64,000 nucleotides of DNA from Callipepla californica brunnescens. Its lineage: Eukaryota; Chordata; Aves; Galliformes; Odontophoridae. Positions within the stretch are counted from its first letter, which is position 1. Each line of letters begins with the position of its first letter. Below the pieces are notes generated by a model. The model was not told the DNA's origin, ran no database searches, and worked only from the letters and a program-made list of their open reading frames with translations. The stretch covers positions 660,001-724,000 of the forward strand of contig JALIRH010000122.1 of assembly GCA_023055505.1 (NCBI GenBank). Direction: 5' to 3'. A program made the position numbers and the translations under genes. Positions 52,161 to 64,000 of this stretch are shown here, piece after piece.

Positions 52161-55002
52161 AATCTGTGGAATCAGAGAGGTCTGTGTGTAAGGAAAAGAG
52201 GAGAGATGGTGTTTCAAGGCGGTAAGAAAAAGGCCATCAAGAAGGTCAGAGAAAAAGTAGGAAAACAAGCTCGCAGATGAAGGAATGATGCAGACGTACT
52301 TAACAATCAGTAGCAGAGCAAACGAGAATAAAAACTTTCCCCACCATTAACACTGGGTGGAAGCGGTGGAATCACACGTGCATATGGCAGGGGAAAGAAC
52401 ATCCTGTTTTTCACAACTCTACATTGCTTCCATAGTTCTGAATACCATACAATTCTGAGGAAGAATCGGAAAGATCTGTGTGTTTGACAAAAAAAGTAGG
52501 GTAAATGTGTTAACTAGAGTAACTAAAATGCATAACAACATCGGTCTTAGAAAAGAATGAAAACGTGCTCGCAGATGAACGAATGAAGCAGGCATACTTG
52601 CCATTCAAGAGCAAAATAGAATGAGCATAAAAACTTATCTTCCCACTAACACTGGGTTCCAGCGTATGTGCTCTTACAATTCCAGAAACGGTGTCATTTT
52701 CACGTGTAAACAGCGAATTTGTTGGAATAAGACCAATGCCGGCTGATACTTGAAACCGCTATTCAGTGCACAGCAGCGGGCTGACTCGCGTCTTTCTTCA
52801 GCGGCAAAAGCAGCAGGAGCCGCGATTGATGCGATTGAATCGGAATCCGCGGTTAAGTGCAATTCTAGCATAAATTAGTTGACGGCATGCTCCGCTTGTT
52901 TAAAGGAGACTAATACGATACTCCGGTGACAAGATTTATTGAGAACATTTAGAAGAGGTGGAATCACATGTGCATTTGTGAGAAAACAACATCCTCTTTT
53001 GTACAACTCTACATTGCTTACACAACTCTGAATGCCATAAAATTTTTTAAGGTAGAATCAGAAAGAACCGTCTGTTGTCTAAAAAATTGGGTGACGGCGT
53101 TACCTAGAGGAAACAAAACGAAAAACAACATTGGTCTTAGAAAAGAATGAAAACGTGTTCGCAAATGGAAGAATGATGCAGACTTACTTTCTATTCAGTA
53201 GCAGAATAGAATGAGCATAAAAACTTTTTCTCCCACTAACACTGGGTTCCTGCGTATGTGCTCTACAACTCCACAATCCGAATCACTTTCACGTGTAAAT
53301 CAAGAATTTGTTGGAATTAGTTCCTCTGCCGGTTGATACTTGAAACCGCTATTCAGTGCACAGCAGCGGGCTGACTCGCGTCTTTCTTCAGGGGCAAAAG
53401 CAGCAATAGCCGCGATTGATGCGATTGAATCGGAATACGCAGCTTAGCGCGGTTCGGGAATAAGCTCGTTTGCCGTCTCGCTCCGCTTGTTAAAAGGGGC
53501 TAATAAGATGCTGCGGTGACAAAGTTTCTTGGGGAAAATATGGAAGAGGTGGAATCACATTTGGAGATGAAGCAACATCCTGTTTTTAACAACTCTACAT
53601 TTTTTACATAGTTCCGATCACCATACCATTCTGAGGAAGAGTCAGAAATATCCGAATCTTTGACAAAAAAGAACTGTGTGACGGTGTTACCTAGAGGAAC
53701 CAAAGCGGATAACAACATTGGTCTTAGAAAAGAATGAAAACGTGCTCGCTGATGAACGAAAGATGCAGACATAGTTGCCATTCAGTAGCAGAGCAGAATG
53801 AGCATAAAAACTTTTTCTCCCACTAACACTGGGTTCCAGCGCATGTGCTCTTACAATTCCTGAAACGGAGTCACTTTCACGTGTAAACCGCGAATTTGTC
53901 GGAAGAGGACCGCTGCCGGCTGAGTAGAGAAGCCGCTAGTCAGTTCACGGCAGCCGGCTGGGTCGCATCTTTCTTCAGCGGCAAAAGCAGCAGGAGCCGC
54001 GATTGATGCGATTGAATCGGAATCCGCGGTTAAGCGCTGTACGAGCATAAGCTCGCTGCCGTTTAACTCCGCTTGTTAAAAGGAGGCTTTTGCAATGTTC
54101 CAATTACAAGGTTTAATTGGAACATTTGGAAGCGAAGGAATCACACTTGCGTTTCGCAGAAGAAACAACATACCTCTACGTTGCTTACATAGTTCTGAAC
54201 ACCATACCATTCTGAGGAAGAGTTTGAAACATCCGTATCTTTTAAAAAAAAATATACAACTGTGTGACGGTGTTAAATAGGGGAACCAAAACAGATTATA
54301 AAATTGGCCATAGAAAAGAATGAAAACGTCCACGCAAATGAATGAATGATGCACACATACTTGCCATTCAGTAGCAAAATTGAATGAGCATAAAAACATA
54401 TCTTCCCACTAACACTGGGTTCCAGCGTATGTGCTCTTACAATTCCAGAAACGGTGTCATTTTCACGTGTCAACCGCGAATTTGTCGGAAGAGGACCGCT
54501 GCCGGCTGATACTTGAAACCGTTCTTCAGTGCACAGCAGCGGGCTGACTCGCTTCTTTCTTCAGCGGCAAAAGCAGCAGGAGCCGCGATTGATGCGATAG
54601 AATCGGAATCCGCGGTTAAGTGCAATTCTAGCATAAGTTCGTAGATGACATGCTCCGCTTCTAAAAAGGGGCTAATACGATACTCTGGTGACCAGATTTA
54701 TTGGGAACATTTAGAAGAGGTGGAATCACACGTGCATTTGAGAGAAAACAACATCCTCTTTTGTACAACTCTACATTCTTTACACACTTCTGAATACCAT
54801 ACCATTTTTTAAGTAGAATCAAAAGGAACCGTGTGTTTGACAAAAAAAGTTGTGAGACGGTGTAAGCTAGAGGTACCAAAACGGATAACAACACTGGTTT
54901 AGAAAAGAATGAAAACGTGCTCGCAAATGAACGAATGATGCAGACATACTTGCCATTCAGTAGCAGAGCAGAATGAGCATAGAAACTATTTCACCCACTA
55001 AC

Positions 55003-57355
55003 ACTGGGTTTAGAGTATATGCTCTTAAACTCCAGAAACGGAGTCACTTTCACGTGTAAACCGCGAATTTGTAGGAATAGGACCACTGCCGGCAGATACT
55101 TGAAACCGCTATTCAGTGCACAGCAGCGGGCTGACTCGCGTCTTTCTTCAGCGGCAAAAGCAGCAGGAGCCGCGATTGATGCGATTGAATCGGAATCCGC
55201 GGTTAAGCGCTGTACAAGCATAAGCTCGCTGCCGATTAGCTCCGCTTGTTAAAAGGAGGCTTTTGCAATGTTCCAACTACAAGTTTATTTGGAACATTTG
55301 GAAGCGAAGGAATCACACTTGCATTTCGCAGAAGAAACAACATTCTGTTTTTGACAGCTCTACGTTGCTTACATAGTTCTGAACACCATACCATTCTGAG
55401 GAAGTTTGAAACAACAGTATCTTTTAAAAAAAGAAAAACTGTGTGATGTGTTAACTAGAGGAACCAATACGGATAACAACATTGGTCTTAGAAAAGAATG
55501 ATAACGTGCTCGCAGATGAACGAATGATGCAGGCATACTTGCCATTCAAGAGCAAAATTGAATGAGCATAAAAACTTATCTTCCCACTAACACTGGGTTC
55601 CAGCGGATGTGCTCTTACAATTCCAGAAACGCTGTCATTTTCACGTGTCAACCGCGAATTTGTTGGAATAGTTCCGCTGCCGGCTGATACTTGAAACCGC
55701 TAGTCAGTGCACAGCAGCGGGCTGGATCGCATGTTTCTTCAGCGGCAAAAGCAGCAGGAGCCGCGATTGATGCGATTGAATCGGAATCCGCCGTTAAGTG
55801 CAATTCTAGCATAAGTTCGTAGACGGCATGCTCAACTTGTTAAAAGGAGCTAATACGATACTCCGGTGACAAGATTTAATGGGAACATTTAGAAGAGGTG
55901 GAATCACACGTGCATTTGAGAGAAAACAACATCCTCTTTTGTACAACTCTACATTGCTTACACGACTCTGAATGCCATAAATTTTTTTAAGGTAGAATCA
56001 GAAAGAACCGTCTGTTGTCAAAAAAGTTGGGTGAAGGTGTAAGCTAGAGGAACCAAATCGGAAAACAACACTGGATAAGAAAAGAATGAAAACGTGCTCG
56101 CAGATGAACGAATGATGCAGACATACTTGCCATTCAGTAGCAAAATTGAATGAGCATAAAAACTTTTTCTCACACTAACACTGGGTTCCATCGTATGTCC
56201 TCTTACAACTCCACAATCCGAATCACTTTCACGTGTAAATCAAGAATTTGTTGGAATTATTTCCTCTGCCGGTTGATACTTGAAACCGCTAGTCAGTGCA
56301 CAGCAGCGGGCTGACTCGCGTCTTTCTTCAGCGGCAAAAGCAGCTGGAGCCGCGATTGATGCGATAGAATAGGAATCCGCGGTTAAGTGCAATTCTAGCA
56401 TAAGTTCGTAGACGACATGCTCCGCTTCTAAAAAGGGGCTAATACGATACTCTGGTGACCAGATTTATTGGGAACATTTAGAAGAGGTGGAATCACACGT
56501 GCATTTGAGAGAAAACAACATTCTCTTTTGTACAACTCTACATTGCTTACACAACTCTGAATGCCATATCATTTTTTAAGGTAGAATCAGAAAGAACCGT
56601 GTGTTGTCCATAAAGTTGGGTGAAGGTGTAAGCTAAAGGAACCAAAACGGATAACAACATTGGTTAAGAAAAGAATGAAAACGTGCTCGCAAATGAACGA
56701 ATGATGCAGACATACTTGCAATTCAGTAGCAGAATAGAATGAGCATAAAAACTTATCTTCCCGCTAACACTGGGTTCCAGCGTATGTGCTCTTACAGTTC
56801 CAGAAACGGTGTCATTTTCACCTGCAAACCGCGAATTTGTCGGAAGAGGACCGCTGCCGGCTGAGTAGAGAAGCCGCTAGTCACTTCACGGCAGCCGGCT
56901 GGGTCGCGTCTATCTTCAGCGGCAAAAGCAGCAGGAGCCGCGATTGATGCGATTGAATCGGAATCCGCGGTTAAGTGCAATTCTAGCATAAGTTCGTAGA
57001 CGGCATGCTCCGCTTATGAAAAGGGCCAATACGATACTCCGGTGACAAGATTTATTGAGAACATTTAGAAGAGGTGGAATCACACGTGCATTTGAGAGAA
57101 AACAACATCCTCTTTTGTACAACTCTACATTCTTTACACACTTCTGAATACCATACCGTTTTTAAGTAGAATCAAATGGAACCGTGTGTTTGACAAAAAA
57201 AGTTGTGAGACGGTGTAAGCTAGAGGTACCAAAACGGATAACAACACTGGTTTAGAAAAGAATGAAAACGTGCTCGCAAATGAACGAATGATGCAGACAT
57301 ACTTGCCATTCAGTAGCAGAGCAGAATGAGCATAAAAACTATTTCACCCACTAAC
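55003..57355. repeat. Satellite higher-order repeat, copy 1 (4 monomers)
   Basis: 2353 bp. Slightly diverged from the next copies, for example CTGGGTTTAGAG here against CTGTGTTTAGAG in copies 2-4. Confidence 0.85.
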
Positions 57356-59708
57356 ACTGTGTTTAGAGTATATGCTCTTAAACTCCAGAAACGGAGTCAC
57401 TTTCACGTGTAAACCGCGAATTTGTAGGAATAGGACCACTGCCGGGAGATACTTGAAACCGCTATTCAGTGCACAGCAGCGGGCTGACTCGCGTCTTTCT
57501 TCAGCGGCAAAAGCAGCAGGAGCCGCGATTGATGCGATTGAATCGGAATCCGCGGTTAAGCGCTGTACAAGCATAAGCTCGCTGCCGGTTTGCTCCGCTT
57601 GTTAAAAGGAGGCTTTTGCAATGTTCCAACTACAAGTTTATTTGGAACATTTGGAAGCGAAGGAATCACACTTGCATTTCGCAGAAGAAACAACATTCTG
57701 TTTTTGACAGCTCTACGTTGCTTACATAGTTCTGAACACCATACCATTCTGAGGAAGTTTGAAACAACAGTATCTTTTAAAAAAAGAAACACTGTGTGAT
57801 GTGTTAACTAGAGGAACCAATACGGATAACAACATTGGTCTTAGAAAAGAATGAAAACGTGCTCGCAGATGAACGAATGATGCAGGCATACTTGCCATTC
57901 AAGAGCAAAATAGAATGAGCATAAAAACTTATCTTCCCACTAACACTGGGTTCCAGCGTATGTGCTCTTACAATTCCAGAAACGGTGTCATTTTCACGTG
58001 TCAACCGCGAATTTGTTGGAATAGTTCCGCTGCCGGCTGATACTTGAAACCGCTAGTCAGTGCACAGCAGCGGGCTGGATCGCATGTTTCTTCAGCGGCA
58101 AAAGCAGCAGGAGCCGCGATTGATGCGATTGAATCGGAATCCGCCGTTAAGTGCAATTCTAGCATAAGTTCGTAGACGGCATGCTCAACTTGTTAAAAGG
58201 AGCTAATACGATACTCCGGTGACAAGATTTAATGGGAACATTTAGAAGAGGTGGAATCACACGTGCATTTGAGAGAAAACAACATCCTCTTTTGTACAAC
58301 TCTACATTGCTTACACGACTCTGAATGCCATAAATTTTTTTAAGGTAGAATCAGAAAGAACCGTCTGTTGTCAAAAAAGTTGGGTGAAGGTGTAAGCTAG
58401 AGGAACCAAATCGGAAAACAACACTGGATAAGAAAAGAATGAAAACGTGCTCGCAGATGAACGAATGATGCAGACATACTTGCCATTCAGTAGCAAAATT
58501 GAATGAGCATAAAAACTTTTTCTCACACTAACACTGGGTTCCATCGTATGTCCTCTTACAACTCCACAATCCGAATCACTTTCACGTGTAAATCAAGAAT
58601 TTGTTGGAATTATTTCCTCTGCCGGTTGATACTTGAAACCGCTAGTCAGTGCACAGCAGCGGGCTGACTCGCGTCTTTCTTCAGCGGCAAAAGCAGCTGG
58701 AGCCGCGATTGATGCGATAGAATAGGAATCCGCGGTTAAGTGCAATTCTAGCATAAGTTCGTAGACGACATGCTCCGCTTCTAAAAAGGGGCTAATACGA
58801 TACTCTGGTGACCAGATTTATTGGGAACATTTAGAAGAGGTGGAATCACACGTGCATTTGAGAGAAAACAACATTCTCTTTTGTACAACTCTACATTGCT
58901 TACACAACTCTGAATGCCATATCATTTTTTAAGGTAGAATCAGAAAGAACCGTGTGTTGTCCATAAAGTTGGGTGAAGGTGTAAGCTAAAGGAACCAAAA
59001 CGGATAACAACATTGGTTAAGAAAAGAATGAAAACGTGCTCGCAAATGAACGAATGATGCAGACATACTTGCAATTCAGTAGCAGAATAGAATGAGCATA
59101 AAAACTTATCTTCCCGCTAACACTGGGTTCCAGCGTATGTGCTCTTACAGTTCCAGAAACGGTGTCATTTTCACCTGCAAACCGCGAATTTGTCGGAAGA
59201 GGACCGCTGCCGGCTGAGTAGAGAAGCCGCTAGTCACTTCACGGCAGCCGGCTGGGTCGCGTCTATCTTCAGCGGCAAAAGCAGCAGGAGCCGCGATTGA
59301 TGCGATTGAATCGGAATCCGCGGTTAAGTGCAATTCTAGCATAAGTTCGTAGACGGCATGCTCCGCTTATGAAAAGGGCCAATACGATACTCCGGTGACA
59401 AGATTTATTGAGAACATTTAGAAGAGGTGGAATCACACGTGCATTTGAGAGAAAACAACATCCTCTTTTGTACAACTCTACATTCTTTACACACTTCTGA
59501 ATACCATACCGTTTTTAAGTAGAATCAAATGGAACCGTGTGTTTGACAAAAAAAGTTGTGAGACGGTGTAAGCTAGAGGTACCAAAACGGATAACAACAC
59601 TGGTTTAGAAAAGAATGAAAACGTGCTCGCAAATGAACGAATGATGCAGACATACTTGCCATTCAGTAGCAGAGCAGAATGAGCATAAAAACTATTTCAC
59701 CCACTAAC
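57356..59708. repeat. Satellite higher-order repeat, copy 2
   Basis: 2353 bp, seemingly identical to copy 3. Confidence 0.9.
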
Positions 59709-62061
59709 ACTGTGTTTAGAGTATATGCTCTTAAACTCCAGAAACGGAGTCACTTTCACGTGTAAACCGCGAATTTGTAGGAATAGGACCACTGCCGGGA
59801 GATACTTGAAACCGCTATTCAGTGCACAGCAGCGGGCTGACTCGCGTCTTTCTTCAGCGGCAAAAGCAGCAGGAGCCGCGATTGATGCGATTGAATCGGA
59901 ATCCGCGGTTAAGCGCTGTACAAGCATAAGCTCGCTGCCGGTTTGCTCCGCTTGTTAAAAGGAGGCTTTTGCAATGTTCCAACTACAAGTTTATTTGGAA
60001 CATTTGGAAGCGAAGGAATCACACTTGCATTTCGCAGAAGAAACAACATTCTGTTTTTGACAGCTCTACGTTGCTTACATAGTTCTGAACACCATACCAT
60101 TCTGAGGAAGTTTGAAACAACAGTATCTTTTAAAAAAAGAAACACTGTGTGATGTGTTAACTAGAGGAACCAATACGGATAACAACATTGGTCTTAGAAA
60201 AGAATGAAAACGTGCTCGCAGATGAACGAATGATGCAGGCATACTTGCCATTCAAGAGCAAAATAGAATGAGCATAAAAACTTATCTTCCCACTAACACT
60301 GGGTTCCAGCGTATGTGCTCTTACAATTCCAGAAACGGTGTCATTTTCACGTGTCAACCGCGAATTTGTTGGAATAGTTCCGCTGCCGGCTGATACTTGA
60401 AACCGCTAGTCAGTGCACAGCAGCGGGCTGGATCGCATGTTTCTTCAGCGGCAAAAGCAGCAGGAGCCGCGATTGATGCGATTGAATCGGAATCCGCCGT
60501 TAAGTGCAATTCTAGCATAAGTTCGTAGACGGCATGCTCAACTTGTTAAAAGGAGCTAATACGATACTCCGGTGACAAGATTTAATGGGAACATTTAGAA
60601 GAGGTGGAATCACACGTGCATTTGAGAGAAAACAACATCCTCTTTTGTACAACTCTACATTGCTTACACGACTCTGAATGCCATAAATTTTTTTAAGGTA
60701 GAATCAGAAAGAACCGTCTGTTGTCAAAAAAGTTGGGTGAAGGTGTAAGCTAGAGGAACCAAATCGGAAAACAACACTGGATAAGAAAAGAATGAAAACG
60801 TGCTCGCAGATGAACGAATGATGCAGACATACTTGCCATTCAGTAGCAAAATTGAATGAGCATAAAAACTTTTTCTCACACTAACACTGGGTTCCATCGT
60901 ATGTCCTCTTACAACTCCACAATCCGAATCACTTTCACGTGTAAATCAAGAATTTGTTGGAATTATTTCCTCTGCCGGTTGATACTTGAAACCGCTAGTC
61001 AGTGCACAGCAGCGGGCTGACTCGCGTCTTTCTTCAGCGGCAAAAGCAGCTGGAGCCGCGATTGATGCGATAGAATAGGAATCCGCGGTTAAGTGCAATT
61101 CTAGCATAAGTTCGTAGACGACATGCTCCGCTTCTAAAAAGGGGCTAATACGATACTCTGGTGACCAGATTTATTGGGAACATTTAGAAGAGGTGGAATC
61201 ACACGTGCATTTGAGAGAAAACAACATTCTCTTTTGTACAACTCTACATTGCTTACACAACTCTGAATGCCATATCATTTTTTAAGGTAGAATCAGAAAG
61301 AACCGTGTGTTGTCCATAAAGTTGGGTGAAGGTGTAAGCTAAAGGAACCAAAACGGATAACAACATTGGTTAAGAAAAGAATGAAAACGTGCTCGCAAAT
61401 GAACGAATGATGCAGACATACTTGCAATTCAGTAGCAGAATAGAATGAGCATAAAAACTTATCTTCCCGCTAACACTGGGTTCCAGCGTATGTGCTCTTA
61501 CAGTTCCAGAAACGGTGTCATTTTCACCTGCAAACCGCGAATTTGTCGGAAGAGGACCGCTGCCGGCTGAGTAGAGAAGCCGCTAGTCACTTCACGGCAG
61601 CCGGCTGGGTCGCGTCTATCTTCAGCGGCAAAAGCAGCAGGAGCCGCGATTGATGCGATTGAATCGGAATCCGCGGTTAAGTGCAATTCTAGCATAAGTT
61701 CGTAGACGGCATGCTCCGCTTATGAAAAGGGCCAATACGATACTCCGGTGACAAGATTTATTGAGAACATTTAGAAGAGGTGGAATCACACGTGCATTTG
61801 AGAGAAAACAACATCCTCTTTTGTACAACTCTACATTCTTTACACACTTCTGAATACCATACCGTTTTTAAGTAGAATCAAATGGAACCGTGTGTTTGAC
61901 AAAAAAAGTTGTGAGACGGTGTAAGCTAGAGGTACCAAAACGGATAACAACACTGGTTTAGAAAAGAATGAAAACGTGCTCGCAAATGAACGAATGATGC
62001 AGACATACTTGCCATTCAGTAGCAGAGCAGAATGAGCATAAAAACTATTTCACCCACTAAC
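59709..62061. repeat. Satellite higher-order repeat, copy 3
   Basis: 2353 bp, seemingly identical to copy 2. Confidence 0.9.
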
Positions 62062-64000
62062 ACTGTGTTTAGAGTATATGCTCTTAAACTCCAGAAACGG
62101 AGTCACTTTCACGTGTAAACCGCGAATTTGTAGGAATAGGACCACTGCCGGGAGATACTTGAAACCGCTATTCAGTGCACAGCAGCGGGCTGACTCGCGT
62201 CTTTCTTCAGCGGCAAAAGCAGCAGGAGCCGCGATTGATGCGATTGAATCGGAATCCGCGGTTAAGCGCTGTACAAGCATAAGCTCGCTGCCGGTTTGCT
62301 CCGCTTGTTAAAAGGAGGCTTTTGCAATGTTCCAACTACAAGTTTATTTGGAACATTTGGAAGCGAAGGAATCACACTTGCATTTCGCAGAAGAAACAAC
62401 ATTCTGTTTTTGACAGCTCTACGTTGCTTACATAGTTCTGAACACCATACCATTCTGAGGAAGTTTGAAACAACAGTATCTTTTAAAAAAAGAAACACTG
62501 TGTGATGTGTTAACTAGAGGAACCAATACGGATAACAACATTGGTCTTAGAAAAGAATGAAAACGTGCTCGCAGATGAACGAATGATGCAGGCATACTTG
62601 CCATTCAATAGCAAAATTGAATGAGCATAAAAACTTATCTTCCCACTAACACTGGGTTCCAGCGTATGTGCTCTTACAATTCCAGAAACGGTGTCATTTT
62701 CACGTGTCAACCGCGAATTTGTTGGAATAGTTCCGCTGCCGGCTGATACTTGAAACCGCTAGTCAGTGCACAGCAGCGGGCTGGATCGCATGTTTCTTCA
62801 GCGGCAAAAGCAGCAGGAGCCGCGATTGATGCGATTGAATCGGAATCCGCCGTTAAGTGCAATTCTAGCATAAGTTCGTAGACGGCATGCTCAACTTGTT
62901 AAAAGGAGCTAATACGATACTCCGGTGACAAGATTTAATGGGAACATTTAGAAGAGGTGGAATCACACGTGCATTTGAGAGAAAACAACATCCTCTTTTG
63001 TACAACTCTACATTGCTTACACGACTCTGAATGCCATAAATTTTTTTAAGGTAGAATCAGAAAGAACCGTCTGTTGTCAAAAAAGTTGGGTGAAGGTGTA
63101 AGCTAGAGGAACCAAATCGGAAAACAACACTGGATAAGAAAAGAATGAAAACGTGCTCGCAGATGAACGAATGATGCAGACATACTTGCCATTCAGTAGC
63201 AAAATTGAATGAGCATAAAAACTTTTTCTCACACTAACACTGGGTTCCATCGTATGTCCTCTTACAACTCCACAATCCGAATCACTTTCACGTGTAAATC
63301 AAGAATTTGTTGGAATTATTTCCTCTGCCGGTTGATACTTGAAACCGCTAGTCAGTGCACAGCAGCGGGCTGACTCGCGTCTTTCTTCAGCGGCAAAAGC
63401 AGCTGGAGCCGCGATTGATGCGATAGAATAGGAATCCGCGGTTAAGTGCAATTCTAGCATAAGTTCGTAGACGACATGCTCCGCTTCTAAAAAGGGGCTA
63501 ATACGATACTCTGGTGACCAGATTTATTGGGAACATTTAGAAGAGGTGGAATCACACGTGCATTTGAGAGAAAACAACATTCTCTTTTGTACAACTCTAC
63601 ATTGCTTACACAACTCTGAATGCCATATCATTTTTTAAGGTAGAATCAGAAAGAACCGTGTGTTGTCCATAAAGTTGGGTGAAGGTGTAAGCTAAAGGAA
63701 CCAAAACGGATAACAACATTGGTTAAGAAAAGAATGAAAACGTGCTCGCAAATGAACGAATGATGCAGACATACTTGCAATTCAGTAGCAGAATAGAATG
63801 AGCATAAAAACTTATCTTCCCGCTAACACTGGGTTCCAGCGTATGTGCTCTTACAGTTCCAGAAACGGTGTCATTTTCACCTGCAAACCGCGAATTTGTC
63901 GGAAGAGGACCGCTGCCGGCTGAGTAGAGAAGCCGCTAGTCACTTCACGGCAGCCGGCTGGGTCGCGTCTATCTTCAGCGGCAAAAGCAGCAGGAGCCGC
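62062..64000. repeat. Satellite higher-order repeat, copy 4 (cut by window end)
   Basis: Follows copies 2-3 with rare changes (for example CATTCAATAGC near 62604 in place of CATTCAAGAGC). Confidence 0.88.

Larger units (their letters stand above)
52250..64000. repeat. ~588-bp satellite array
   Basis: Tandem monomers of 586-590 bp run to the window end. The anchor ACTGGGTT falls at 52651, 53241, 53828, 54414, 55003, 55592, 56180, 56769, 57356, 57945 and so on to 63828. The first monomer (about 52255-52650) lacks about 295 bp. Each monomer has a highly conserved GC-rich core around GCGGCAAAAGCAGCAGGAGC, an ACTTTCACGTG element and usually ATCACACGTGCA. Short open frames recur with the monomer and are not genes. 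Confidence 0.95.

Noticed and set aside
55019..62505. Recurring 60-78-codon open frames in the satellite
   Set aside because: They recur with the monomer on both strands and carry no recognisable motif; low-complexity Ala/Ser stretches come from the GC-rich core.

Overview
The window looks like bird nuclear DNA, most likely galliform and chicken-like. It carries CR1 retroposons, a provirus with an alpharetrovirus-type tRNA-Trp primer site and leader, other avian-type endogenous retroviruses (ERVs), and extremely minisatellite-rich GC-rich blocks like those of gene-dense bird microchromosomes. Degenerate TTAGGG arrays and a long satellite array at the right end point to a subtelomeric or heterochromatin-boundary position. 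No bacterial-type genes are present.

Layout. (1) 1-3417: 3' half of a broken ERV (pol, env, 3' LTR). (2) 3418-5936: G-rich then C-rich minisatellites, with four CTCF-like motifs repeated inside the first. (3) 5937-6280: a CpG-rich promoter-like island. (4) 6442-19942, minus strand: exon islands of the SAGA subunit gene SGF29 (CCDC101). First and second exons lie at the right and the last exons at the left. Between them sit 11-12 kb of 10- and 11-bp minisatellites where the middle exons should be; frameshifts and duplicated exon pieces are visible. (5) 19943-20330: a shared CpG island, then a candidate GC-rich first exon on the plus strand. (6) 21188-26387: an old LTR split by a younger 4.6-kb provirus with matching 363-bp LTRs and a 6-bp target duplication. 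(7) 26663-36451: nine exons of an intron-containing XPO1 (exportin-1/CRM1) duplicate on the plus strand, a pseudogene, with a CR1 that is itself split by a 903-bp solo LTR. (8) 37190-52160: a degenerate TTAGGG array broken by two ERVs. One is a 5.3-kb element with matching 690-bp LTRs and a single intact 605-codon gag-like ORF (resembling the chicken ENS-1/ERNI family). The other is a decayed gammaretrovirus-like element with a tRNA-His primer site. (9) about 52250-64000: a satellite with a ~588-bp monomer, organised on the right as a four-monomer higher-order repeat of 2353 bp.

The parts do not form an operon or pathway. The likely history is a gene-rich GC-rich block (SGF29) next to a duplicated XPO1 fragment, telomere-like repeats and satellite, repeatedly invaded by LTR elements. 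The only long, intact, non-repetitive ORF I can support as potentially translated is the 605-codon gag-like ORF at 39962-41779. All statements come from reading the sequence and from family knowledge; no database search was run.
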